A stretch of DNA of 64,000 bases from Tessaracoccus rhinocerotis (GCF_007197885.1 NZ_VKKG01000001.1:62001-126000), one strand, 5' to 3'. Positions 34,592 to 44,378 are shown, counted from the stretch's first letter. Numbers and translations: made by a program. The notes: generated from the sequence alone by a model not told the origin.

Positions 34592-35317
34592 ATGACGAGC
34601 CACGTGTCATCTGGTGGCGTTTGGTCCACCTGTCCCGACCCGGGTTTCAGCAACGACCTTGCGGTGGCCATGCGCTGCGTAGCCCACAGATGTCCCGACG
34701 ACGCACTACCCACCGGTCAGCTATGTGGCCCGCATCAGAAACGTCTCGATAGCGGCGGTGGGCTGCCAGGGTTTGGCGAACGAGTCAAAGGAGACCGCAG
34801 CGGATACGGACGCTACGGGATGAACGACGTCAACGACTTGGGCGTGCAGTGCCACGAGTGCGGTGAACGCTTCGCCTCAGTGAGTCAGCACTGCCGACGG
34901 ACCCACTCAATCTCCACACACGACTACCTCCAGCGCCACGGCATCGACCCGATCAACGCACCAAAGCGAACAGACGGCCGGGTCCGCCGACGGGCCCATC
35001 CGTGTCGTCGATGCACCGTACCGATCACCACCAACGCCAAACTCTGCGACAACTGCAAGGCCGACTACCAACGAGAACGAGACGGGCTCCAACCACGCCC
35101 CACGCCACGCTCCGTCTGGCGAGACCTCACCGACACCGAACGCACCCACCTCACCGAAGCCGACGACGACCACCTAGCCGAACTGATCCCGGCACTGCAG
35201 GCTGACCGGGTCCCCAGCGTGCGCATCGCCAAGGCACTGGGCCACTCCACCGCATGGATGACCAAGTACTGGCCCAGCCCAACGTTCACCCGAGGCAAGC
35301 CCCACTGGCGAGCCTGA
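34592..35317 (+). CDS. MucR/Ros-like zinc-finger regulator
   Basis: A 241-residue protein with several zinc-binding sites: CVAHRCPDD...QLCGPHQKRL (about residues 28-51), the Ros/MucR-like VQCHECGERFASVSQHCRRT (about 80-99) followed by HSISTHDYLQRHGI, and CRRCTVPI...LCDNCKADY (about 134-157). A C-terminal helix-turn-helix-like part (VPSVRIAKALGHSTAWMTKY) follows. MucR/Ros proteins bind DNA and silence genes. It is divergent from the conjugation operon across the CGTACCCCC cluster. The start at 34592 keeps the first zinc motif and has AAAGGGG upstream; ATG at 34670 is an alternative. Confidence 0.72.
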   Translation: MTSHVSSGGVWSTCPDPGFSNDLAVAMRCVAHRCPDDALPTGQLCGPHQKRLDSGGGLPGFGERVKGDRSGYGRYGMNDVNDLGVQCHECGERFASVSQHCRRTHSISTHDYLQRHGIDPINAPKRTDGRVRRRAHPCRRCTVPITTNAKLCDNCKADYQRERDGLQPRPTPRSVWRDLTDTERTHLTEADDDHLAELIPALQADRVPSVRIAKALGHSTAWMTKYWPSPTFTRGKPHWRA

Positions 35318-35473
35318 TCCGCAGAACATCCGACGTGGCGGCACTCGACTCCGAGCACCACCAGCGGCCGCGTAACCACTCCTTGAGTCCGTCGGCCGAC
35401 TCTCCACCAGTCGTGACAGGCCGTTTCAAGATTCCCTGGCAACGTCTCGCGGATCTCGTACGCCTCACCCGAT

Positions 35474-35516
35474 CCCACGTACCCCCATTAGTACGGACCG
35501 GGGTACGTGGGGGTAC
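35474..35516. promoter_or_regulatory. Inverted CCCACGTACCCC repeat
   Basis: Perfect 12-base inverted repeat CCCACGTACCCC (35474-35485) / GGGGTACGTGGG (35500-35511) with a 14-base spacer, followed by another GGGGTAC. It lies in the 308-base gap (35318-35625) between the convergent ends of the MucR-like and sigma-like genes. It shares the GTACCCC core with 34358-34434 and 51542-51561. Nothing else is seen in this gap. Confidence 0.6.
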
Positions 35517-35625
35517 ATCGGATTGACAAGGGTGGATGCCCATACCACCCCGACACTTCTCCACAGCTCCTGCCGACTCCCGGAGCTCAATACCGGCGGT
35601 GGTGGTGCTCCACCAATGGAGCGAC

Positions 35626-37404
35626 TCAGCGGGTCGGGGTAGTCCTGTGCGGTGTTGGCCGCCGTCGTCGATTCTCGATTTGCGCACGGCTGCTGACCGC
35701 CGGGGGTTGGGTCGACTCCGGGAACGGTCCGGCTTGTCGTAGGACCTGCAGACCTTCCTTGCAGTAACGGCGAGCTGTTGCCTCCGAGAATCCCAACTCC
35801 GCGGCGACCTGACCGAAGGTCCTTGGCGGTTGCCCGTCTAGCCCGTGCCGAGCTAGGAGCACCTGCGCGGTGACAGCCGTGAGTTCACCTTCGCCCTGCC
35901 GCTTGATCCACTCAACAAGATGCGCCGCCTCAGTTCGGGCCTCACTGCGCTCGGCCACCTCGGCTGGTGTGAGTCCAGGATCGGCGAGATTGGCAGGCAT
36001 TGAGTCAGTATCGAACGGAAGCGGAAGGTTGGCGTCGTCACGGATCCAGTGTTTGGCCGCCCACCCCGCAGTAGCTGTCGCGTACGTGAGCCACCGGGAC
36101 TTGTCCGGATTCCACCTGGCCGTGGCCTCCATCAGCTCCACCACGGCAGCCTGCAGCGCCTCTTCCTTGTTGAACCACAACACGCTGCGCTGCGCACCTC
36201 GTGAAGCAGGCAAGGCTGAAACCACCATCTGGGCCTGGGCCTGACGACCATCAGCAGCCAGCCCTCGCAGTTCACCCTCCGAGACACTCGACGTGATGCT
36301 GGAGGCGACCGGGTCACAGGCCAAAGCAGCATGGGCAAGGATCCCCACATCTCGGCGTTTCGCCAGTTCAATCTCAGACGCAGGCGTCAAGCGCACCGGT
36401 TCCACAAGGACCCCCGCCCCCGGCTCGTAGGAGGTCGGGACCTCACGGGTCGGTTCCGGCGCTGCTGCAGTCAGTACTGGAGCCGCTGGGAGAGGGACGT
36501 CCCGAAAGGGGTCGTCAGGCAGTGGGTCAACTATCTGCTGGAGTTGGTGGGCCGCGTTGATCACTGGGAGCGCCACATCCGGGGAAGAGCGACCGACGAC
36601 GAGACCGGCAACCAGATTGCCTGCGAATCCTGACTGCAGGACCGCGTGCAGCACCTGTTCGGCAGACCGGTTGCTCACGAGAGCAGCATTTCGGCTGTCC
36701 ACGGCGGCTGCAAGGCGACGAGTACTGAGTGCGTCGGCGTCATGGGGCCTCCCTCCGAAGGTAGCGAACTTGAAGTCGGCGCGGGCCTGACGCCAACTCT
36801 CTCTGCTGGCCTCCACCCCTGCGCGCAGCCTCGACATGTCCGTAGCCACTGAGATTGATTCCACACGATCAAGGAGCTGCAGGCAGTGGCTCAGGAGCAG
36901 TACTTGGTTCGTGGCGATCGCAGCCGACAAGTGCACTGAAGGGCCCGGGTGGCTCAGTCCACATGCCGCGACCGCGATCCGCCAGTCCGCCATCGCCGAA
37001 TGCAAGGGTTGGTCGGGTGGTGGTGCGGGTGTGAGTTCCCTCTCAATACCCAGCAGGACAGCGAGCTTGACCCCGGAGGCATTCCTTGCGGCCGCGTGGG
37101 TGGCGAACCTCAAAGCGGTCCGCCCAGCCAGCCGGGCTTCCTCCCTCTGTACCGTCGTCAGAGCCTGGGAATTGATGGCTGTGAACTCGGCTGCCATCAG
37201 GTTCGCGACGGGATCGCTGACCAACCGTGCTGTAGCCGCCGTTGCGCGAACGGTATGGTCGACAATTCCCGCCGCGGCGAACGCGCGATCACACTCGATC
37301 ACTGTTGCCGCCCACTGGTCGAACCACAGCGGCTCTCCCGTGACCCGGTCCATGGAAGCTCGCAGAGCACGATCGAACATCGTGCCGCTCACGGGAGCAC
37401 CCAA
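35626..37404 (-). CDS. Sigma-70-like regulatory protein with long N-terminal extension
   Basis: A 592-residue protein. The C-terminal third resembles sigma-70: a region 2-like stretch (NKEEALQAAVVELMEATARW, then NPDKSRWLTYATATAGWAAK) and a region 4 helix-turn-helix (RTFGQVAAELGFSEATARRY). The N-terminal 370 residues are Ala-rich, helical and not recognised. It may direct transcription of the element's own genes. The start at 37404 overlaps the upstream gene by 16 bases; ATG at 37380 is an alternative. Confidence 0.7.
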   Translation of the reverse strand: MGAPVSGTMFDRALRASMDRVTGEPLWFDQWAATVIECDRAFAAAGIVDHTVRATAATARLVSDPVANLMAAEFTAINSQALTTVQREEARLAGRTALRFATHAAARNASGVKLAVLLGIERELTPAPPPDQPLHSAMADWRIAVAACGLSHPGPSVHLSAAIATNQVLLLSHCLQLLDRVESISVATDMSRLRAGVEASRESWRQARADFKFATFGGRPHDADALSTRRLAAAVDSRNAALVSNRSAEQVLHAVLQSGFAGNLVAGLVVGRSSPDVALPVINAAHQLQQIVDPLPDDPFRDVPLPAAPVLTAAAPEPTREVPTSYEPGAGVLVEPVRLTPASEIELAKRRDVGILAHAALACDPVASSITSSVSEGELRGLAADGRQAQAQMVVSALPASRGAQRSVLWFNKEEALQAAVVELMEATARWNPDKSRWLTYATATAGWAAKHWIRDDANLPLPFDTDSMPANLADPGLTPAEVAERSEARTEAAHLVEWIKRQGEGELTAVTAQVLLARHGLDGQPPRTFGQVAAELGFSEATARRYCKEGLQVLRQAGPFPESTQPPAVSSRAQIENRRRRPTPHRTTPTR

Positions 37405-37715
37405 CGCGCACTCAGCGCCTCCGCGACCTCACGAAGAGTGACCGAAACCTCTACCGCTTCCGCCGGCAACTGGGCGTGGTCCCAATCGCTGGTCTGGTCG
37501 GCTGCCGAGCCGACAGATTCCACCACGCTGTCAGGGAGGCCTGCGTGTGGCAGGGGATTGCTTGGCTCGAGGAGTGCGAAGACTCGGAGTTCGAGACTGC
37601 CGATCGCCAACGCGGTCAGGGAGTCGATCTGTACTCCCCTGCCCTCCAGGATGAGATCTGTCGCGTGAGTCAACAGTTGGTACGTCCGTGCCACAGCAAT
37701 TCGAGAAGCGGTCAT
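37389..37715 (-). CDS. Hypothetical protein upstream of the sigma-like gene
   Basis: A 108-residue helical protein (MTASRIAVARTYQLLTHATD ... REVAEALSARWVLP). The start has AAAGGA six bases upstream. It is the first gene of a two-gene unit with the sigma-like protein, overlapping it by 16 bases; a role as its partner or anti-sigma is possible but unsupported by motif. The 200 bases upstream (37716-37919) are a divergent promoter region with the leading-region genes. Confidence 0.6.
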   Translation of the reverse strand: MTASRIAVARTYQLLTHATDLILEGRGVQIDSLTALAIGSLELRVFALLEPSNPLPHAGLPDSVVESVGSAADQTSDWDHAQLPAEAVEVSVTLREVAEALSARWVLP

Positions 37716-37919
37716 GAGTGTTCCTTTCCCAGCGGACTTTCGAAGATCGGTTCTTGGGTGATGGTGGACAGCCAGTCGCTGGTCGCGTCACCATCCACAA
37801 CCGACGGGGGCCAATGCCTGCCGGTCATTGGCCGGTCTGACTGAGGACTGCCCACCCAAGGCCCGCTGCCGCGCAACCCGATTTCACCTACCCAGCCCGA
37901 CCGCGGGCTGTATCTGGAC

Positions 37920-38084
37920 ATGAACCAACAAGAACAACATCCCTGCGATGGGCCGTACGACGATGTCTACGTCGAGTTGGAGGACGTACTCCTGCAGATC
38001 GAGGAGATCCGAAACAGCCGGGGTGATCCGCAAGAGATCGCTGACTTGGTCGACTACGCCCTCACACTTGGGCCGCAGTCGTGA
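37920..38084 (+). CDS. Small acidic protein coupled to ArdC-like gene
   Basis: A 54-residue acidic protein (MNQQEQHPCDGPYDDVYVEL ... LVDYALTLGPQS). Its stop TGA shares a base with the next gene's ATG (TGATG), so the two are translationally coupled. No family recognised. Small acidic proteins next to antirestriction genes can be DNA mimics, but this one is too short to claim that. Confidence 0.55.
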   Translation: MNQQEQHPCDGPYDDVYVELEDVLLQIEEIRNSRGDPQEIADLVDYALTLGPQS

Positions 38085-39133
38085 TGACCAAAGTGTGGAG
38101 CGACGACGACAAGGCCAGGTTCACCGCCGAACGCGACGAGAAACTCACCCAGATGCAGGAACAACTCGCATCCGGGGTCCAGCACCTGATGGCCACTGAC
38201 GGCTGGGTCGCGTGGCTCAAGATCGCCAGGCATTTCCATACCTACTCGTTGAACAACCAACTGCTGATCTCGGTCCAGCATCCGCAGGCGACCCAGGTCG
38301 CCGGCTACCGCGCCTGGCAAGCCAGCGGACGCCAAGTCCGAAGAGGCGAAACCGGAATCAGAATCCTCGCACCCATCACCAAACCCGCGACCACCGAAGA
38401 CGGCACCCCCATCCTGAACCAGAACGGCAAACAGCGCCGCAGCATCGTCGGAGTCAAACCCGCAACCGTGTTCGACATCTCACAAACCGACGGACCATCC
38501 CTGGCACAGCAACCCTCCCAAGGCCGGCCCCTCCAAGGTCAGGCACCCGAGGGAATGTGGGACAACCTGCATCAGTACGCGACCCAGGCTGGCTTCAGCG
38601 TGACGATCGGGGCCTGCCAAGCCGAAGGCATGACCGACTTCCGCGACCGCAGCGTCACCATCAGGGACGGGTTCGAACAAGCACACGCCACCACCGTCCT
38701 GGCCCACGAAGTCGGCCACGTCACCATGCACAACCCCCAAGACGCACACGAACCGGCACGTGACTACTGCCGCGGGATGATCGAAGTGGAAGCCGAGAGC
38801 TTCGCCTGGCTCGTCAATGACGACTGGGGCCTGGACTCCAGCACCGACTCCTTCGCATACCTCGCCGGCTGGACCACCCAAGCAGCAAAGCAACAACACA
38901 AAACACCCACTGAAATCCTCACCGCGAGCGCCGAACGCATCCGAGGAGCCGTCGCCAGGTACCTGACCTTCCGACACGAACCCGGACCCGACCACCCATC
39001 TGCTGCGCTCCGTGAACAGATCAACTACAGCCTCACGCACACCACCCCGCCTACGACACCCGCATCAAGAACCCTGCGCATCCACGCCGCACTCCAGTCG
39101 CGCCATCGCAACGCTGCTGGCCCGACCCGTTGA
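38084..39133 (+). CDS. ArdC-like antirestriction protein
   Basis: A 349-residue protein with the ArdC layout. An N-terminal ssDNA-binding domain (LNNQLLISVQHPQATQVAGY, then RAWQASGRQVRRGETGIRIL) precedes a zinc-metallopeptidase-like domain with HEVGH (about residue 210) and a downstream acidic helix VEAESFAWLV. ArdC proteins enter the recipient with plasmid DNA and blunt restriction. It is typical of conjugative leading regions. Confidence 0.85.
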   Translation: MTKVWSDDDKARFTAERDEKLTQMQEQLASGVQHLMATDGWVAWLKIARHFHTYSLNNQLLISVQHPQATQVAGYRAWQASGRQVRRGETGIRILAPITKPATTEDGTPILNQNGKQRRSIVGVKPATVFDISQTDGPSLAQQPSQGRPLQGQAPEGMWDNLHQYATQAGFSVTIGACQAEGMTDFRDRSVTIRDGFEQAHATTVLAHEVGHVTMHNPQDAHEPARDYCRGMIEVEAESFAWLVNDDWGLDSSTDSFAYLAGWTTQAAKQQHKTPTEILTASAERIRGAVARYLTFRHEPGPDHPSAALREQINYSLTHTTPPTTPASRTLRIHAALQSRHRNAAGPTR

Positions 39134-39199
39134 CATTCCCCACGGGTATGGCCCCACCCGTCAGGACGGATGACAGACCAACACCCCTGCAAAGGACAC

Positions 39200-39601
39200 A
39201 TGATGAATGACGACATCCACGATCAGCGCGAGCACCAAGAGCAGGTAGCCAACGAGGCCTCCGACGCAGTCCGAGATCTGGCCAGAGCCGTGAACACCGG
39301 CACGGTCACCGCACCCGCCGCCTACGCAGTCCTCGGCAACCAGAAACTGATGCTCCACCACCTCGAAGAAGTCAACGACCGCCTCATCCACGGTCTACGG
39401 TCTTCACTGACCGACGACAGGATCACCGTCGTGGACCGTCACTTCATCACCGGCACCGAACGAGACCCCGAAACTCAGATCTCCCACGCAACACAACTGC
39501 TGGAAACCGCACGCAACGCCCTTGCACACGCGGCCCACGCGGTGGCCACCGCCCAAGAGGTACTCAACAGCCAGGGCTTCACCGCAGCGGTAACAAACTG
39601 A
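39200..39601 (+). CDS. Hypothetical protein of the leading region
   Basis: A 133-residue helical protein (MMNDDIHDQREHQEQVANEA ... VLNSQGFTAAVTN), probably a coiled coil. AAAGGA lies three bases before the ATG at 39200. It follows the ArdC-like gene by 66 bases on the same strand. No family recognised. Confidence 0.6.
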   Translation: MMNDDIHDQREHQEQVANEASDAVRDLARAVNTGTVTAPAAYAVLGNQKLMLHHLEEVNDRLIHGLRSSLTDDRITVVDRHFITGTERDPETQISHATQLLETARNALAHAAHAVATAQEVLNSQGFTAAVTN

Positions 39602-40037
39602 TGCCGCGGCCTAGACCCCACTCATCTGGACATCCCCGTCCGCCAAGGTTCAGAGAGACCCACAGCCACCAAGGCCGGGTGTTCAGTCAGCGACGAGTTC
39701 GAACTCGAAGCCTCGACGAACAGCGCCGAGCCGGCGTGCGGGTATTGCTCCCACGAACAGCTCCGTCCAAGCCATGTTGCGAGGACAGCGCGCGCAGGCA
39801 ATCCAGCTGGTCCCGGTCGCGGAGCCCGGCGCCACATCTTAGGAGTTCGCGCCCGGGGCGTAGTCTCGATGGCTACAACGGCTCCAATTAACGAGCGCTG
39901 CAAGTCCATGGGTTGACGCCAAACTGAAAACGGCTCAGGAGACACGACAAACAAACGACGAGACGGTCGGCGAACCAGAGATGTTGTTGAGAGCCGACGA
40001 CGCCAAGGCAGCGGCTGTATCGACTAACAGCGGCATG
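39602..40037. other. Gap without a supported gene
   Basis: About 430 bases. A 96-codon plus-strand frame directly after the previous stop is Arg/Ser/Pro-rich without a ribosome-binding site and looks like chance. No repeat or terminator stands out. Confidence 0.5.
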
Positions 40038-40298
40038 TCAGGACGTTGGGCCCCGGTCCTCTCCGCGAGGTTCAGGAGTCTCGCCGTTGGCTACCTCGTC
40101 TATCCAGTCGTTCGCCTCGTCCGACAGGAATAGCCCGGCTGGCCCGCTCTGGCCGACCCACCATGCATCAGCACTGATGATCGCGCCTGCTCCGGTGATT
40201 TCTTCGACCAGCTCGGCCGGGACCTCGTCACCGTTGTTTTCCATCAGATAGTCACGGGACTGCTGCCGCAGCTTCGGCCACCATGCTTCGATGCTCAT
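40038..40298 (-). CDS. Conserved small acidic hypothetical protein
   Basis: An 86-residue protein starting MSIEAWWPKLRQQSRDYLME and ending in an acidic tail. Small proteins of this MS(I/V)E-x-WW type are common orphans in actinobacteria and have no known function. The frame is open to 40400 and ATG at 40313 is also possible; the chosen start gives the usual N-terminus. Confidence 0.6.
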   Translation of the reverse strand: MSIEAWWPKLRQQSRDYLMENNGDEVPAELVEEITGAGAIISADAWWVGQSGPAGLFLSDEANDWIDEVANGETPEPRGEDRGPTS

Positions 40299-40426
40299 GC
40301 CGACATCATCCATCACTGCGATGCGAGGCGCCAGACGCGGCAAATGGGTGCGTTCCTGATGTGGGTTTCCAACGTAGATGGCTGCGACAATCCCCGACAC
40401 ACCTGACGTTTCCTACTGGTCCCAGC

Positions 40427-41047
40427 TTATGATTCGCCGTGCAGGATCGGCGGCACCTCAAGTTTTGGATCTACCGGGCTTTTGGTCTTCACGCACAGCA
40501 TCAGCCCACTGCTCCACGGCAGAAACTCGATCTCCCACCCCGGCATGCACGTGAGTTCCTGGATGAGCAGGTCCACGCTGTACTGATGTCCCTCAGGCCA
40601 GCCGGGCTGCGGATAGAGGTCGTCGATCACATACCAACCGCCCGGCTTGACCAGCTCCATTGCCAGCTCTCGGTCTTGGTACTTCCCTGGCCACGTATCC
40701 GCGAAGACGACATCGAAGCGTTCAGTCTGCTCGACTGCGGTGCGTAACCAATCGGAACCGTCACCAAGCACCCATTGCACTCTTTGGTCCCCGCGGAAGA
40801 CGTGGCTTGCGACTGCTTGGAGCTCGCCATCCTGTTCCACGGAGACCAAGCGGGCTTCAGGGGTCATGCCTGCCAACATCCAGGCTGCGCCGAAGCCGAC
40901 TCCCGTTCCCAGTTCGAGGAACCGGCCCCTTGGGCGTGAGCAGCACAAGAGCCGAAGGAGCCGACCCAACTCGCGGTCCGAGGACTGGACAAAACCCAAC
41001 TTCGTCGCCGCCTCAGAAACTTGGTCCAGAGCCTTGGTCAGCTCCAT
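40427..41047 (-). CDS. Class I SAM-dependent methyltransferase (O-methyltransferase-like)
   Basis: A 206-residue protein with motif I FLELGTGVGFGAAWML, the acidic residue ending strand 2 (RLVSVEQDGEL), motif II QRVQWVLGDGSDWL and FDVVFADTWPGKY, as in catechol O-methyltransferase-like enzymes. The substrate is unknown. The start at 41047 has AAGGAGG about seven bases upstream; the longer frame is unsupported. It appears to be stand-alone cargo of the element. Confidence 0.82.
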   Translation of the reverse strand: MELTKALDQVSEAATKLGFVQSSDRELGRLLRLLCCSRPRGRFLELGTGVGFGAAWMLAGMTPEARLVSVEQDGELQAVASHVFRGDQRVQWVLGDGSDWLRTAVEQTERFDVVFADTWPGKYQDRELAMELVKPGGWYVIDDLYPQPGWPEGHQYSVDLLIQELTCMPGWEIEFLPWSSGLMLCVKTKSPVDPKLEVPPILHGES

Positions 41048-41558
41048 CGCTGGCCCTCCTTGAATCGAATGGCGAGAGTGAAACCTATCAGTTAGCAAGC
41101 CTGTATCGCCGCTGCTGAGGGGACAACGCTCCGGTCAGGGCGCGAACACCAGCGGGAATTACTCAAGGCGGAAATGTCCGGACCAGCAGGGGGCTGCCGT
41201 CGCACACCGCGGCCGTCGACACGCGGCATGTGCGCGCAGTTGGCATCGGAGACGGAGCCAACTTGACCACGCTATTTGAGTGGCGCACTTGGCTGGCGCA
41301 CTCGGCTCCGTATTCGGGCCAAGTGCACCAGTCAGCCTGAGGTCTCCAAGGGAGGGTGCGGCTGGGCAGTAAGTCAACCGCCTGGCTGCGGCATGTGCGA
41401 GCTATGTGCTGGTAACTGCGAGGACCTACGGAAACCGCTGTGCCGTCCCTTCCGGAGTTCAGTCCGCTGTGTGAATCACCCCGGCATCCTGAGACTCGAA
41501 TCGTTGTCATATCATCCGCGAGTGGCCGTTCGTGTGGGTTGGCTGGATGCCAGTGGGA
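41048..41558. other. Gap without a supported gene
   Basis: About 510 bases. Short frames on both strands have no ribosome-binding site or family resemblance. It should contain the promoter of the methyltransferase gene and the 3' end signals of the NTPase gene. No clear terminator is seen. Confidence 0.5.
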
Positions 41559-44378
41559 CTACAGGATGATCCCGTAGTCCCCTGGGATACCGAGGGCGCA
41601 GCGGATGGAATGATCCGCGACTGAGGAGGTCGACAGGAACTCTTCGAAGAGGCTTGACGCGTATAGCGAATGCGTACTGTATTTTGGGTGCTCGCTAGAT
41701 CGGTGCGTCAGAATGCTGAGGGCTTCGTCTTCTGATACCAACTCGACGGTAACTGCGGGCGTAGGACCCGGCGTTCGTATTCCGATTCCAGACATCTGGG
41801 CACGGTCGTGCCTCCCTGCGCGGTGCTGATAGAACAAGAGCCTCCAGTGGGCTGGCTGCAGTTCGGTCGCGTCGAGGACGAGCCCTGCCTGCAACAGAGC
41901 CTCGGCATCGAGGTACGCCATCTGCAGAGCAGAACTGGCCAAGGCTTGGAACTCGTCAAGAGTCGAGAAGGAGACCTCCTCGCCGTAGTCTCGGTTGAAT
42001 CGGTATGCGCTGTCGGTGAACCGCTTGATGATCGCGGTCGTGGGGTGTTCGGGGGCCGTCGAGAGCGCGGACTCGACTGTGACGTAGCCAAACTCCGCTT
42101 CCATGGGCAGCCCGTTCTCCTTAGCCAACTCAAGGTAGTCCCAATGACGGGCCCAAACGTCGATGGATGCCGGCACGACGAGCGGAATGGCCTGTGGCTC
42201 TGAAGATGTGAACTCAGCCGTGAGAACCCCTCCGCCGGTGAGGTGGGCGAATCCGAGACTCATCTCGTCGTAGAGTGATGTTGCGAGGCGCTCGGTGAGG
42301 TTGAGGCGTTCCCTGATGACTGTGCGTGCGGCTTGCTGCATTTCTGCTAGTTCCTCAAGGGGTGTGGGACCCATGGGCAATGTGTGCACTCGGTCGAGAT
42401 AACCAATAGAAGACTTCGACGCTAATTGCCAGGCACGAACGAAGCGGCGCTCTCGGATCACAGGCGCCGGGGTCTTCAGCACATACTCGACCACTAGTTC
42501 AGCATCATCGAAGCGAGGAGGGAGGGTGGTCAGATCCATGACGGCTTCGTCCCTCGACTCTCTGGTCGGGAAGCTTGCGTGGGCGAAGACTCGGTGTTGC
42601 GCGAGCCTCAGTCTCGTCGTGATTGTCCATGGGAGTGGATCCAGCGCATACCACGAAGCGTCATACTCATCGGGCAGTCCTGTGGTTCCCGCAGCGCAAA
42701 CCCCGTAGCGGATGGCTTGGTGACCGTACAGTCTAGGGGCAAGGATTCCGCGCACGATCTGGGAGGCGATTGACTGCCATGGCATACGCCCGAAGGCCTG
42801 TTCGCACAGCCCTAAGAGGAGCGCGAACATCCCGGGGATGCGGATCGTCAGGGCCACGACTGAATAGCTCTCATGTGTCCCGATCACAACCAGTCCCGAG
42901 TCTCGTGCTAACTCAAGGGCCGAGCGAGCAGGGATCTTGGAGTCTAGATAGAGGCTGGCCCATCGCAACACGTTGAGAAGCGGTACGAAGCCGGGACCAT
43001 CTTCCTGTGGTTCAGCCAGCTCGATCACTGCCATGAGGCATGCCAGCGTCTCTCTTGGCAGACCTATGATTTGGGCGGCATCAGCAAGTAGGCCATCATC
43101 GTGCGCGCAGGCTGCGGCCATGGCGTAGTCAAGGCAGTGCTCATAGCTAAGGAGGTCGGCCTGATTCCAGAGGGCTTCGACAGTTGCCCGTGCGGAGCTT
43201 GCCAACCCGGCACCGCATGCATTCTGCACAGCTTGGCGCTTGCGGTCGTGAAACCACACCTGACCGTCGTGTTGTTTTACGAGCAGTCGTGCCTCCTCTA
43301 GCTCGATCCGGACTAAGTCAAAGTCCTCGCCTGAGAGGCCACTCGCGACAATGGAAGCCGCTCGAGGCAGTGGAAAGGCGAAATGGGCGAGTCGTCGAGC
43401 AGTCCGCTTGGCTTCTCTGGATAGAGGGCGCCAGGTGCGTTCGACCTCGCTCTCCAAGGTTTCTGTTGGGGTCAGGTCCTTAAGCTCTCCTCCTTCCTCG
43501 AGGTGGCGGAGCGCCCCTTCGATCATCAGAGGGAACCCACCCGTGCTGCGCAGGAACTGGGTGAGGTTTGGCACACGCACGTTACTCTCACGGATCCAGT
43601 CAGCAACGTCTTGGGGGGCGAGCGGTAGCAACTCGTGGAGGACGGCTCCACAAAGGCCGAGAGAGGAGATCGCATCAGTCGCATCGCTGTTCGTCACGGC
43701 CATCGCGATCGTGACTTTGGCGCCAGGAGGCAGTAGTACGGGGAGAGCCTCCAGGACCTCCAGGTCTCGGGGGCTGAGCTTTGGACCTGAATCAAGAACG
43801 ACGTGGAACTCGCCCATAGCGTTCACGACACTCTTGGCAAGTTCGGCGAAGGCCAGCGGAGCATCCGGCTGACTTGCTTCAGACAGGTTGTCAGCGATTG
43901 CGTCCTCAAGGGCATCGGCCGCACTCGCCCCGGCAGCTTCGACGATCTCTCCCAAAGCCACGCCAGATTGGGCCTTAACGACACTGGAGAGTGCCCGGGT
44001 GAAGAAGCGGAGTGTCTGGCCGAAGGTCACCCCCGTCGCTTTGGCCAGTAGGTCCCTAATGGCTGGACCCAATCTGACGGCCAGGTGACGTCGAGGTGTG
44101 CTGCTGATGACATCGCCGGTCGCCCGAACCAAGGTGTTGAGCAGTGACCCAGAGTATTGATACACCGTAGGAACGACGCTTTGGGCCGAGAGTGATCTGA
44201 GCACCGCAGATTTGCCGACCCCTGAATCTCCATGGATCACATGAAGACCACTGGTGCTCGCGTGTATGGCTTCGAGGAAGGCGTCTCGTCCAAACAGCAT
44301 AGGAGTCCTCTCCCGCCCGTGGGAACCGCCTAGAGCCAACGGCGTGGCACTGTCTCGATTGAAGGTCGAAGCGCCCAC
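41559..44378 (-). CDS. Large STAND-like NTPase
   Basis: A 939-residue protein. The NTPase domain begins with Walker A LHVIHGDSGVGKSAVLRSL (about residues 44-62) and has a Walker B-like EFHVVLDSGPKLS (about 190-202), followed by a helical region with GGFPLMIEGAL, like the GxP motif of STAND ATPases, and a winged-helix-like part. The remaining ~550 residues are helical and not recognised, with no nuclease, TIR or protease motif. STAND proteins of this build act as phage sensors (Avs-type) or regulators. It starts with GTG overlapping the stop of the small upstream gene (TAGTG). Confidence 0.7.
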   Translation of the reverse strand: MGASTFNRDSATPLALGGSHGRERTPMLFGRDAFLEAIHASTSGLHVIHGDSGVGKSAVLRSLSAQSVVPTVYQYSGSLLNTLVRATGDVISSTPRRHLAVRLGPAIRDLLAKATGVTFGQTLRFFTRALSSVVKAQSGVALGEIVEAAGASAADALEDAIADNLSEASQPDAPLAFAELAKSVVNAMGEFHVVLDSGPKLSPRDLEVLEALPVLLPPGAKVTIAMAVTNSDATDAISSLGLCGAVLHELLPLAPQDVADWIRESNVRVPNLTQFLRSTGGFPLMIEGALRHLEEGGELKDLTPTETLESEVERTWRPLSREAKRTARRLAHFAFPLPRAASIVASGLSGEDFDLVRIELEEARLLVKQHDGQVWFHDRKRQAVQNACGAGLASSARATVEALWNQADLLSYEHCLDYAMAAACAHDDGLLADAAQIIGLPRETLACLMAVIELAEPQEDGPGFVPLLNVLRWASLYLDSKIPARSALELARDSGLVVIGTHESYSVVALTIRIPGMFALLLGLCEQAFGRMPWQSIASQIVRGILAPRLYGHQAIRYGVCAAGTTGLPDEYDASWYALDPLPWTITTRLRLAQHRVFAHASFPTRESRDEAVMDLTTLPPRFDDAELVVEYVLKTPAPVIRERRFVRAWQLASKSSIGYLDRVHTLPMGPTPLEELAEMQQAARTVIRERLNLTERLATSLYDEMSLGFAHLTGGGVLTAEFTSSEPQAIPLVVPASIDVWARHWDYLELAKENGLPMEAEFGYVTVESALSTAPEHPTTAIIKRFTDSAYRFNRDYGEEVSFSTLDEFQALASSALQMAYLDAEALLQAGLVLDATELQPAHWRLLFYQHRAGRHDRAQMSGIGIRTPGPTPAVTVELVSEDEALSILTHRSSEHPKYSTHSLYASSLFEEFLSTSSVADHSIRCALGIPGDYGIIL

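Noticed and set aside
39601-39891. 96-codon plus-strand frame after the leading-region gene
   Set aside because: Arg/Ser/Pro-rich, no ribosome-binding site, no homology sensed.
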